Shown piece by piece: positions 34,035 through 42,091 of a stretch of DNA of 64,000 bases. The translations under genes were made by a program, and so were the position numbers. A model generated the notes under the pieces. The model searched no databases and was not told the DNA's origin. It was given only the letters and a program-made list of their open reading frames with translations. This DNA comes from Enemella evansiae (GTDB taxonomy: Bacteria; Pseudomonadota; Alphaproteobacteria; Rhodobacterales; Rhodobacteraceae), in the NCBI GenBank assembly GCA_017255395.1, contig JAFKDC010000005.1, forward strand, positions 147,410 through 211,409. The letters are read 5' to 3'. Numbering within the stretch: position 1 is the stretch's first letter; each line of letters starts with the position of its first letter.

Positions 34035-35096
34035 GTGCCTGACCGCGACGAGGTTCTGACCCTTCTCAAGGGGATCAAGGGGCCGGGGGGCGAGGATATC
34101 GTCTCTTCCGGCGTGATGCGTGCATTGAACGTGGGCGAGGACGGCTCCGTGCGCTTCGTCATGGAGGTGCCGCCCAAGCAGGCCGCCCAGTGGCAGCCCG
34201 TGCAGGCCCAGGCCGAGACGGCGCTGAAGGCCGCCGGGGCGCCCAAGGTGATGATCGCGCTGACCGGGCACACGGAGAAGGCGCCGCCGCCGGATCTGAA
34301 GCCGCAGCGCAAGGCGGAACCGGCTGGCCCGCAGAAGATCCCCGGCGTGAACCACCTGATCGCGGTGGCGTCGGGCAAGGGCGGCGTGGGCAAGTCCACC
34401 GTCTCGGCCAACCTCGCCTGCGCGCTGGCGGCGCAGGGGCGGCGCGTGGGGCTTCTGGACGCCGACGTCTACGGGCCCTCGCAGCCGCGCATGCTGGGCG
34501 TGTCCGGGCGGCCTGCCTCGCCCGACGGCAAGACCATCCTGCCGCTGCGCAACCACGGCGTCACGATGATGTCCATTGGCCTGATGACGAACGAGGACCA
34601 GGCCGTGGTCTGGCGCGGCCCGATGCTGATGGGCGCGCTGCAACAGATGATGATGCAGGTGCAATGGGGCGCGCTCGACGTGCTGATCGTGGACCTGCCG
34701 CCCGGCACCGGCGACGTGCAGATGACGCTGGCGCAGAAGGCGCAGGTCGATGGCGCGGTGATCGTCAGCACCCCGCAGGACGTGGCGCTTCTGGACGCGC
34801 GCAAGGGGCTGGACATGTTCAAGCAGCTGAAGGTCCCGATCCTCGGCATGATCGAGAACATGTCGACGCATATCTGTTCGAACTGCGGGCATGAGGAACA
34901 TGTCTTCGGCCATGGCGGCGTCGCGGCAGAGGCGGCGAAGCTGGGCGTGCCCCTTCTGGCAGAGGTGCCGCTGGACCTGCAGATCCGGCTGGCCTCGGAC
35001 GGCGGCGCCCCCATCGTGGTCAGCCAGCCCGACAGCCCGCAGGCGCAGGCCTTCCACGCCATCGCCAAGGCGCTGGTGGATCAGGGCGTCGCATGA
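34035..35096 (+). CDS. mrp: Mrp/ApbC/NBP35-type iron-sulfur cluster carrier ATPase
   Basis: P-loop ATPase of 353 residues that carries and transfers Fe-S clusters. An N-terminal MIP18/DUF59 domain (about 1–100) precedes the deviant Walker A GKGGVGKSTVSANLACAL, then DADVYGPSQPRMLG, DLPPGTGDVQMTLAQKAQV, and the cluster-binding CSNC in STHICSNCGHEEHVFG. The start is GTG, adjacent to the previous stop. It is probably a cluster supplier for the iron-sulfur-rich FDH and ferredoxin proteins next door. The downstream gene overlaps by 4 bp. Confidence 0.92.
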   Translation: MPDRDEVLTLLKGIKGPGGEDIVSSGVMRALNVGEDGSVRFVMEVPPKQAAQWQPVQAQAETALKAAGAPKVMIALTGHTEKAPPPDLKPQRKAEPAGPQKIPGVNHLIAVASGKGGVGKSTVSANLACALAAQGRRVGLLDADVYGPSQPRMLGVSGRPASPDGKTILPLRNHGVTMMSIGLMTNEDQAVVWRGPMLMGALQQMMMQVQWGALDVLIVDLPPGTGDVQMTLAQKAQVDGAVIVSTPQDVALLDARKGLDMFKQLKVPILGMIENMSTHICSNCGHEEHVFGHGGVAAEAAKLGVPLLAEVPLDLQIRLASDGGAPIVVSQPDSPQAQAFHAIAKALVDQGVA

Positions 35097-35797
35097 CGGA
35101 GGCGCTGACCTTCCCCCCGGCCATGCATGGCGAGGCCGTCACCCGCGACCCGGCAGAGGCCGCCGTGCTGCGCGCCATTCAGGGCGTGGACGCGGGCCTC
35201 GTGACATGGCGCGTGGCCGCCGACCGGGTGGGCGCGGCGCTGGTGCTGGCGCCCGAGGTGCCGCTGGCGCAGGCCATGGCCATGCTGCCGCTCTGCGGGG
35301 TCGGCTTCCAGAACGCATTGGGCGCGCTGGCCCCGCCAGAGGTCGCGGTGCATCTGGACTGGGACGGGGGCCTGCGCGTCAACGGCGCCACCTGCGGGCG
35401 GATGCGGGTCTTTGCGGCGACGCAGGACCCCGCCGCGCAACCCGACTGGCTGGTGGTCTCCTTCGACCTCGACCTCTTGCCCACGCAGCAAGAGACCGGC
35501 CTGACCCCCGACCGCACCGCGCTTTTCGTCGAGGGCTGCGCCGATGTCGATCCGGCGCGGCTGGTCGAAAGCTGGGCGCGGCACACGCTGGCGTGGATTG
35601 CCCGCTGGGAAGACGAAGGCCCCCGCCCGCTGCACGCGGAGTGGCGCGGGCTGGCCCACGGGATCGGCGACGAGGTCACGCAGGGCGATGCCACCGGTAC
35701 CTTCCTCGGCGTGGACGAGGATTTCGGGATGCTGCTGCGCGTCGGCAAGGACACGCAGGCCATCCCGCTTACGACGCTTCTGGAGGACACCCCGTGA
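35093..35797 (+). CDS. Biotin/lipoate protein ligase-like protein (DUF4444 type)
   Basis: 234-residue protein resembling the biotin/lipoate ligase fold, with a DUF4444-like C-terminal part. Segments include VTWRVAADRVGAALVLAPEV, HLDWDGGLRVNGATCGRMRV, LVVSFDLDLL and the C-terminal GIGDEVTQGDATGTFLGVDE. The classical biotin-ligase GRGRRG loop is not visible, so it may not be an active ligase. It overlaps Mrp by 4 bp (ATGA) and the DUF6505 gene by 4 bp (GTGA). Its partnership with Mrp near an FDH suggests a cofactor-related task, but the activity is unknown. Confidence 0.78.
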   Translation: MTEALTFPPAMHGEAVTRDPAEAAVLRAIQGVDAGLVTWRVAADRVGAALVLAPEVPLAQAMAMLPLCGVGFQNALGALAPPEVAVHLDWDGGLRVNGATCGRMRVFAATQDPAAQPDWLVVSFDLDLLPTQQETGLTPDRTALFVEGCADVDPARLVESWARHTLAWIARWEDEGPRPLHAEWRGLAHGIGDEVTQGDATGTFLGVDEDFGMLLRVGKDTQAIPLTTLLEDTP

Positions 35798-36351
35798 AAC
35801 TGGCCCGAGCGATCCATTTCGACGAAAGCGACCAGTTCGTCTTTGCCTCTCCGGCGCGGACCGGCGAGTGGTGCATCTCCGGCGGCTTCGAGTTCTCGGA
35901 CTGGACCGAGGGCGACCTTGTCGGCAAGGCGCGGCAGGCCTTCGCCAACGGCTGGCTGGGGCTGGAAACCTTCGGCCGCGTGACCTTCGTCGCCGTGACG
36001 CAGGCGGAGGCCTCCGAGATCGAGGCGCTGGAAATCGCCCTGGCGCAGCATTTCGTCACCTACTACGGCGCGCCCTCGGTCGAGGCCGCCCGCCCGGTCG
36101 CCCGCGAAGAGATCTTCCACATGGGCGACCTCTGCGAAGAGCATGATCCGAACACGCTGCTGACCGTGGTGCGCGAGCTCTCCGATGCCGGGGTCCGCGA
36201 GGCCTTCCGCGTGATCGAGGCGGATCAGGCGGACCTGTCGCAATTCGCCGTGCATGGCGATGCCGAGCCGCTGCACGACCACGATCACGATCACGATCAT
36301 GAACACGGCGAGGGTCCGGGCCACGTCCACGGCCCGGGCTGCAAGCATTGA
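35794..36351 (+). CDS. DUF6505 family protein with His-rich metal-binding tail
   Basis: 185-residue protein of unknown function. The folded part contains ARAIHFDESDQFVFA, GEWCISGGFEFSDW and EEIFHMGDLCEEHD. The last ~25 residues carry alternating histidines (HDHDHDHDHEHGEGPGHVHG), a likely zinc or nickel binding or storage tail. The start is GTG overlapping the previous stop. It is the last gene of the DUF6494–Mrp–ligase-like set and ends 10 bp before the histidine kinase start. A metal-delivery role is plausible but unproven. Confidence 0.82.
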   Translation: MKLARAIHFDESDQFVFASPARTGEWCISGGFEFSDWTEGDLVGKARQAFANGWLGLETFGRVTFVAVTQAEASEIEALEIALAQHFVTYYGAPSVEAARPVAREEIFHMGDLCEEHDPNTLLTVVRELSDAGVREAFRVIEADQADLSQFAVHGDAEPLHDHDHDHDHEHGEGPGHVHGPGCKH

Positions 36352-36361
36352 GCGCGGCCCG

Positions 36362-38323
36362 GTGACCGGCGCGGCGCGGCGCGGGCTGTTGCGGACCATT
36401 CGCGTCCGCCTGCTGTTCCTCGCGCTGGCGCCGCTGGTCATCCTGATGCCGCTGCTTCTGCTGCTGGGCATGACGCGCTGGACCTCGGATTACGACAAGG
36501 TCCTGATCGCAAACGTCGAATCCGATCTTCGGATCGCGGAACAATACCTGTCTCGGATCATGCGGACGACGGGCGACGAACTGGCAGGCGTGGCCGAGTC
36601 GGTCGAGTTCGCCGCCGTACTGGACGCCCCTCCCGAGAGGCAGGCCTCTTTCTTCGCGGGCAAGCGGCAGGCGCTGGGGCTGGACTTCCTCACCTTCGTA
36701 CCCGAGGGCACCGAGGCGCGCTGGCCGGTGATCCGCAATGCGCTGGACGGTCAGGCCGCCACCGCCATCGACCTCTTCGGACCCGAGGTTCTGGCCAGCT
36801 TTCCCGGCGCGCTGGAGCAACAGGCGAAGATCGACCTGATCCCCACCCGCGCCGCCGTGCCCACCGACCGCGCCGCCGAGGATCGCGGCATGGTCGTGCA
36901 TTCCGCCGCCCCGGTGCGGCTGAACGGCAAGGCGGGCGCGCTGGTGGGCGGTATCCTTCTGAACCGCAACCTGACCTTCATCGATACGATCAACGCGCTG
37001 GTCTACCTGAACGCCATCACCGGCGGCGACCGGCAGGGCACCGCGACGCTGTTCCTCGACGATGTGCGCATTTCCACCAACGTCCGCCTTTTCGAGGACG
37101 TGCGCGCCCTTGGCACCCGCGTCAGCGCCGAGGTCCGCCACGCGGTGCTTGACGAAGGCCAGACCTGGCTCGACCGGGCCTTCGTGGTGAACGAGTGGTA
37201 TATCTCGGGCTACCTGCCCCTGCGCGACAGCTTCGACCGGCCCGTGGGGATGCTCTACGTGGGTTTCCTCGAGGCGCCCTTCGCCGCTGCCAAGCGCAAG
37301 GCCTACCTGACCATGCTGGCCGCCTTCGCGGGCGTGCTGCTGCTGTCGGTGCCGCTGTTCCTGTGGCTGGCAAAGGGCGTCTTCGCGCCGCTGGAGCAGA
37401 TGACCCAGACCATGCGCCGGGTGCGCGAGGGCAACCTGTCCGCGCGCAACGGCGTGCGCCGGTCCTCGGACGAGATCGGGCAGGTCGCCGGGCACCTCGA
37501 CGACCTGCTGAATCAGGTGCAGGACCGCGACGCCCGCCTTCGTGCGTGGACCGAGGAACTGGAGCAACGGGTCGAGGACCGCACCGCCGAGCTGCGCGAG
37601 GCCAATGCCAAGCTGGAAGACACATGGCGACAGCTGGTCATGAGCGAGAAACTGGCCTCGATCGGCGAGATCACGGCGGGCGTCGCGCATGAGATCAACA
37701 ACCCCGTCGCCGTCATTCAGGGCAACCTCGACGTGTTGCGCGAGACGCTGGGCGCGGGGTCGGCCCCCGTCGAGACAGAGATCGCGCTGATCGACGCGCA
37801 GGTCGGGCGGATCAACTCGATCGTCGGCAAGCTGCTGCAATTCGCGCGGCCCGACGACTATGCCGGAACCGATGAGGCGGTGGCGCTGGCGCCGGTGGTG
37901 CGCGACTGCCTCGTGCTGGTGGACCACGTGCTGTCGCGCGCCGATGTCCGGGTCAGGGCCGATCTGGACGAAGAGACCCCGCCCGTGCGCATCGGGCGCG
38001 GCGAGATACAGCAGGTGGTCATCAATCTTCTGGTGAACGCCGTGCACGCGATGGAGGTGGAGGGCACGATCTTCCTGACGCTGCGGCCAGAGACCCGGGA
38101 GCGCGACGGCGCGCTGCTGATCGTCCGCGACACCGGCCCGGGCGTACCGGCGGCACTGGTGGACACGGTCTTCGACCCCTTCTTCACCACCAAGCAGGCC
38201 GAGGGCACGGGGCTGGGCCTGTCGATCTCGCAGACGCTGGTGCAGCGCGCCGGGGGCCGCATCACCTACCGCAACCCGCCCGAAGGCGGCGCCGAATTCT
38301 CTGTCTGGCTGCCCGCCGCCTGA
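36362..38323 (+). CDS. Membrane sensor histidine kinase with periplasmic Cache-type domain
   Basis: 653-residue kinase. A first membrane helix (LLFLALAPLVILMPLLLLLG) precedes a periplasmic domain of about 250 residues with Cache-like stretches such as IAEQYLSRIMRTTGDELAG. A second helix (AFAGVLLLSVPLFLWLA), a HAMP linker and a coiled coil follow. The H-box EITAGVAHEINNPVAV has the phospho-acceptor His443. The ATPase has NLLVNAVHAME, DTGPGVP and GTGLGLSIS. The start is taken as GTG at 36362 because no ATG precedes the first helix. It lacks an adjacent regulator; the orphan NtrC-like protein at 20857–22188 is the likely partner, possibly sensing a periplasmic FDH-related signal. Confidence 0.9.
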   Translation: MTGAARRGLLRTIRVRLLFLALAPLVILMPLLLLLGMTRWTSDYDKVLIANVESDLRIAEQYLSRIMRTTGDELAGVAESVEFAAVLDAPPERQASFFAGKRQALGLDFLTFVPEGTEARWPVIRNALDGQAATAIDLFGPEVLASFPGALEQQAKIDLIPTRAAVPTDRAAEDRGMVVHSAAPVRLNGKAGALVGGILLNRNLTFIDTINALVYLNAITGGDRQGTATLFLDDVRISTNVRLFEDVRALGTRVSAEVRHAVLDEGQTWLDRAFVVNEWYISGYLPLRDSFDRPVGMLYVGFLEAPFAAAKRKAYLTMLAAFAGVLLLSVPLFLWLAKGVFAPLEQMTQTMRRVREGNLSARNGVRRSSDEIGQVAGHLDDLLNQVQDRDARLRAWTEELEQRVEDRTAELREANAKLEDTWRQLVMSEKLASIGEITAGVAHEINNPVAVIQGNLDVLRETLGAGSAPVETEIALIDAQVGRINSIVGKLLQFARPDDYAGTDEAVALAPVVRDCLVLVDHVLSRADVRVRADLDEETPPVRIGRGEIQQVVINLLVNAVHAMEVEGTIFLTLRPETRERDGALLIVRDTGPGVPAALVDTVFDPFFTTKQAEGTGLGLSISQTLVQRAGGRITYRNPPEGGAEFSVWLPAA

Positions 38324-38610
38324 CGGTCCCCTGCGGGATCGGGTGCGCTGCGGAGCGGGCGCAATCCTGCGCGGCGCAGGTCGCGGACGCGGACGCGCTG
38401 CGGGTCCGGCTCTGCCTCTGACAGCGCGCGTCACAGGATAGCGCTGTGGGTCTGGCGCCCGCTCTCGCGGCGCACGAGCCGTCACAGCACGGCGCGCTGC
38501 CGATCCGGCTACCCCGCGCCGCGCGCCGCAAACGGCTTCTTCGCGCAGCCAGCGGGATACTGGACAAAGGCCCACTGGCACGCCCCCGCAAGCCGTGGCA
38601 TCAATCGGGC

Positions 38611-39360
38611 ATGACACGCACCCTGACCCTGTTCCTCGCCCTGACCCTCGGTTCCGCCGCTGCCGCCGAGCAGGTCACCGTCTTTGCCGCCGCAAGCCTG
38701 AAGACCGCGCTCGACGAGATCGCCACCGCCTACGAGGCGACCAGCGGCGACACGGTCGTGCTGTCCTACGCCGGGTCCTCGGCGCTGGCCCGCCAGATCC
38801 AGCAGGGCGCGCCCGCGCAGGTCTTCGTCTCTGCCAACACCGCGTGGATGGACGTCCTGCAAGGGGACGGGCTGATCGCCGAAGACACACGCGCGGACCT
38901 CTTGGCCAACCGGCTGGCACTGGTGGCGCACGGGCCCTCCGCACCGGTCGAGATCACGCCCGACCTCGATCTTGCCGGGATGCTGGGCGAGGGCCGCCTT
39001 GCCATGGCGCTGGTCGACGCCGTCCCGGCGGGGATCTACGGCAAGCAGGCCCTGACCACGCTGGGCCTCTGGGACAGCGTCTCGGGCAGCGTGGCGCAGA
39101 CCGACAACGTGCGCGCCGCGCTGGCGCTGGTCTCGCTGGGAGAGGCGCCCTTCGGCGTGACCTACCGCACCGACGCGCTGGCCGATCCGGGGGTCAGCAT
39201 CGCGGGCCTCTTCCCCGAAGACAGCCACGACCCGATCACCTACCCCATGGCCGCGCTGGCCGGGCAAGAGGCGCTGGCGGAGCCATTCCTGACCTACCTC
39301 TCCGGCCCAGAGGCCGCAGAGACCTTCGAAAAGCACGGCTTCGCCGTTCTGGGGGACTGA
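38611..39360 (+). CDS. modA: ModA, periplasmic molybdate-binding protein
   Basis: Binds molybdate (or tungstate) in the periplasm for ModBC. The 249-residue protein has a signal peptide (LTLFLALTLGSAAAA) followed by VTVFAAASLKTALDEIA, the ModA signature with the oxyanion-contacting serine. VLSYAGSSALARQIQQGAPA, DVFVSAN-like AQVFVSANTAWMD and AMALVDAVPAGIYGKQAL are further family segments. It is the first of modABC and overlaps modB by one base (TGATG). The 287 bp upstream are G/C-rich with no convincing ModE site. Confidence 0.93.
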   Translation: MTRTLTLFLALTLGSAAAAEQVTVFAAASLKTALDEIATAYEATSGDTVVLSYAGSSALARQIQQGAPAQVFVSANTAWMDVLQGDGLIAEDTRADLLANRLALVAHGPSAPVEITPDLDLAGMLGEGRLAMALVDAVPAGIYGKQALTTLGLWDSVSGSVAQTDNVRAALALVSLGEAPFGVTYRTDALADPGVSIAGLFPEDSHDPITYPMAALAGQEALAEPFLTYLSGPEAAETFEKHGFAVLGD

Positions 39361-40052
39361 TGGACTGGCTGACGCCGCAGGAATGGCAGGCGGTCGCCCT
39401 GTCCCTGCGGGTGTCCTTCTGGGCGATGCTGCTGTCTTTGCCCCTCGGCCTGTTCGTGGCCTACGCGCTGGCGCGCTGGCAGTTTCCCGGCAAGCAGGTG
39501 GTCAACGGGCTGGTGCACCTGCCGCTGATCCTGCCGCCCGTGGTCACCGGCTACCTGCTTCTGATCACCTTCGGGACGCGCGGGCCGGTGGGGTCGCTGT
39601 TGCAGGAGGTCGGGATCACCTTCGCCTTCCGCTGGACCGGCGCGGCGCTGGCCGCCGCGATCATGGCCTTTCCGCTGATGGTGCGCGCCATGCGCCTGTC
39701 GATCGAGGCGGTGGACCCGCGCCTTGAACAGGCCGCCGCCACGCTGGGCGCCTCGCGCGGGTGGGTCTTTGCCACCGTGACGCTGCCGCTGATCCTGCCC
39801 GGCATCCTGACCGGCGCCATCCTCGCCTTCGCCAAGGCGATGGGAGAGTTCGGGGCCACGATCACCTTCGTGTCCAACATCCCCGGCCAGACGCAGACCC
39901 TGCCTTCGGCCATCTACGCGCTGTTGCAGGTGCCGGGGGGCGAGGGATCGGCGCTGCGGCTGGTCGTGGTCTCGGTCGTCGTGGCCATGGGCGCGCTGCT
40001 GCTGTCGGAATGGTTGTCGCGGCGCGTGGCCGCCCGGATCTCGGGCGCATGA
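39360..40052 (+). CDS. modB: ModB, molybdate ABC transporter permease
   Basis: Inner-membrane permease of 230 residues. Hydrophobic segments include LRVSFWAMLLSLPLGLFVAY, VNGLVHLPLILPPVVTGYLL and LRLVVVSVVVAMGALLLSEW. The coupling-loop motif EAVDPRLEQAAATLGASRGW and the later GAILAFAKAMGEFGATITFV are typical of ModB. The start ATG overlaps the modA stop, and its own stop overlaps the modC start (ATGA), so all three are coupled. Confidence 0.92.
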   Translation: MDWLTPQEWQAVALSLRVSFWAMLLSLPLGLFVAYALARWQFPGKQVVNGLVHLPLILPPVVTGYLLLITFGTRGPVGSLLQEVGITFAFRWTGAALAAAIMAFPLMVRAMRLSIEAVDPRLEQAAATLGASRGWVFATVTLPLILPGILTGAILAFAKAMGEFGATITFVSNIPGQTQTLPSAIYALLQVPGGEGSALRLVVVSVVVAMGALLLSEWLSRRVAARISGA

Positions 40053-41122
40053 TAGAGGTCGCGCTCCGCCACGCCCTGCCGGGCTTCACGCTGGATGCGG
40101 CCTTCGAGGCGCCCGCCGGGGTGACGGTGCTGTTCGGGCGGTCCGGGTCGGGCAAGACAAGCGTCATCAACGCGGTGGCCGGGCTGATGCGGCCCGACGC
40201 GGGTCGCGTGGTCGTGGACGGGCGCGTGCTGGCGGATTCGGCGCGCGGCATCTGGCTGCCACCGCACCGCAGGCGCCTTGGCTACATCTTTCAGGAGGGG
40301 CGCCTGTTCCCGCATCTGACCGTGCGGCAGAACCTGCTTTACGGGCGCTGGTTCAACGGCACGGGGGCCGACCTGACCCGCGTGGTCGAGATGCTGGGGC
40401 TGGGGGCGCTTCTGTCCCGCCGCCCCGCCGCGCTGTCGGGCGGCGAAAAGCAACGGGTCGCTATCGGTCGCGCGCTGCTGGCGCGGCCCGGCCTGATCCT
40501 AGCGGACGAACCGCTGGCGGCGCTGGACGAGGCCCGCAAGGCCGAGATCCTGCCCTATTTCGAGCGGCTCAGGGACGAGGCGCAGTGCCCGATCCTCTAC
40601 GTCAGCCACTCGGCGGCAGAGGTCGCGCGGCTGGCGACCTCGGTCGTGGTGCTTCAGGGCGGGCGCGTGATCCGGCAGGGCAGCGCCGACGCGGTGCTAG
40701 CCGACCCCGCCGTGACGCCGACCGGGGTGCGCGCCGTGGGCGCCATCCTGACCGCGCGGGTGAAGCGGCAGCACGACGACGGGCTGACGGAACTGGACGC
40801 GGGCGGCGTGCCGCTGTTCCTGCCCGCCGTGGCGCAGCCCCCGGGGGCCGTGCTGCGGGTCCGCATCGCCGCGCAAGAGGTCATCCTTGCCCGCCACCGC
40901 CCCGAGGGGCTGTCGGCGCTGAACATCCTGCCCGGCACCGTCGACACGGTGCGCGAGGGCGACGGCCCGGGGGCCATGGTGTCGCTGGACACGCCCGCCG
41001 GACGGGTGCTGGCACGGGTCACGCAGCGCTCTGCACAGGCGCTTGGCCTCGCCCCGGGCGTGACCTGCTACGCCATCATCAAGTCGGTGGCCATCGCGCG
41101 CGAGGATGTGGGCGGGGCGTAG
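40049..41122 (+). CDS. modC: ModC, molybdate ABC transporter ATPase with TOBE domain
   Basis: ATPase of 357 residues that drives molybdate import. The N-terminal ABC domain shows Walker A FGRSGSGKTSVINAVAG, signature ALSGGEKQRVAIGRALL and Walker B LILADEPLAALDEARKAE. From about residue 290 a TOBE (Mop-like) domain follows with SALNILPGTVDTVREGDGPG and TPAGRVLARVTQRSAQALG, which senses oxyanion. This distinguishes it from TupC. The last gene of modABC; 260 bp of G/C-rich sequence without visible genes follow. Confidence 0.93.
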   Translation: MIEVALRHALPGFTLDAAFEAPAGVTVLFGRSGSGKTSVINAVAGLMRPDAGRVVVDGRVLADSARGIWLPPHRRRLGYIFQEGRLFPHLTVRQNLLYGRWFNGTGADLTRVVEMLGLGALLSRRPAALSGGEKQRVAIGRALLARPGLILADEPLAALDEARKAEILPYFERLRDEAQCPILYVSHSAAEVARLATSVVVLQGGRVIRQGSADAVLADPAVTPTGVRAVGAILTARVKRQHDDGLTELDAGGVPLFLPAVAQPPGAVLRVRIAAQEVILARHRPEGLSALNILPGTVDTVREGDGPGAMVSLDTPAGRVLARVTQRSAQALGLAPGVTCYAIIKSVAIAREDVGGA

Positions 41123-41382
41123 GGCGGCTTGCGCTCCCCTTCCGTCGCAGCGTCCAATAGGCCTGACCGACCCCCGAAGCCAGACCGCAGCCCACTTGGC
41201 CGCCGTCCACTGGCGTTAAGCGGGCCGCATCGGCGACACGCATAACGCTTGCACCGCACCCCGCATTCCGCGCAACCGGCCCCGGGCCGCATCCCCCGCG
41301 CTGCATCCGGTCGAGGCCCGTGCCGCCCGTCGGGCGCCGGTAGGCCTTGAAGCCCCCCCGCGCGCCGCTAGCTGGCAGGCGC

Positions 41383-42048
41383 ATGGAGAAGGCCCTGATC
41401 ATCGGAGACACGGGCGGCATCGGAGCCGCCATGGCAGCGACCCTGCGCGCCCGGGGCGTCGCCGTCACCGGCCGGTCGCGCAGCCGTGATCGCCTGGACA
41501 TGACCGACGAGGCCAGCATCAAAAGGGCGCTTGGTGCACTCGACGGCCCCTTCGACCTCATCTTCGTGGCGACCGGCGCCTTGGTCATCGACGGGGCCGA
41601 GCCGGAAAAGGCCCTGTCGGCGCTGTCCTCCAAGGCTCTGGCGGATCAATATGCGCTGAACGCCATCGGCCCGGTTCTGGCGCTGAAGCACGCCCTGCCG
41701 CTCTTGCCCCGCGACCGCCCGGCGGTCTTCGCCGCCCTCTCGGCGCGGGTCGGATCCATCGGCGACAACCGCCTTGGTGGCTGGTACAGCTACCGCGCCG
41801 CCAAGGCAGGGCTGAACGCGCTGCTGCATGGCGCGGCCATTGAACTGGCGCGCTCTCACAGGCACCTCGCCTGCGTCTGCCTGCACCCGGGCACCGTGGC
41901 CACGGACTTCACCGCGAAATACGCCGGGCGCCACCCGACCGTGGCGCCGGACGAGGCCGCGGCCCGCCTGTTGGCGGTCATCGAAGGCCTGACCCCCGCC
42001 GACACCGGCCGCTTCTACGATTACGCCGGTACGGAGATCCCGTGGTGA
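41383..42048 (+). CDS. Short-chain dehydrogenase/reductase
   Basis: 221-residue NAD(P)-dependent SDR. The nucleotide-binding start reads MEKALIIGDTGGIGAAMAAT; the catalytic Ser lies in FAALSARVGSIGD and the Tyr-Lys pair in WYSYRAAKAGLNAL. It resembles the C-factor (CsgA-like) subgroup with a short N-terminal NAD loop. It is followed 43 bp later by the photolyase gene on the same strand, with which SDRs of this type often cluster. The substrate is unknown. Confidence 0.88.
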   Translation: MEKALIIGDTGGIGAAMAATLRARGVAVTGRSRSRDRLDMTDEASIKRALGALDGPFDLIFVATGALVIDGAEPEKALSALSSKALADQYALNAIGPVLALKHALPLLPRDRPAVFAALSARVGSIGDNRLGGWYSYRAAKAGLNALLHGAAIELARSHRHLACVCLHPGTVATDFTAKYAGRHPTVAPDEAAARLLAVIEGLTPADTGRFYDYAGTEIPW

Positions 42049-42091
42049 GCCCTGACCTTCGCCACATGTCCCCAACGCCGGAGCACCACCG

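Noticed and set aside
38575..38600. Sigma-54-like TGGCACGCCCCCGCAA upstream of modA
   Set aside because: The −24 box is good, but the GG and GC are 9 nt apart instead of the required 10, so it is probably chance.
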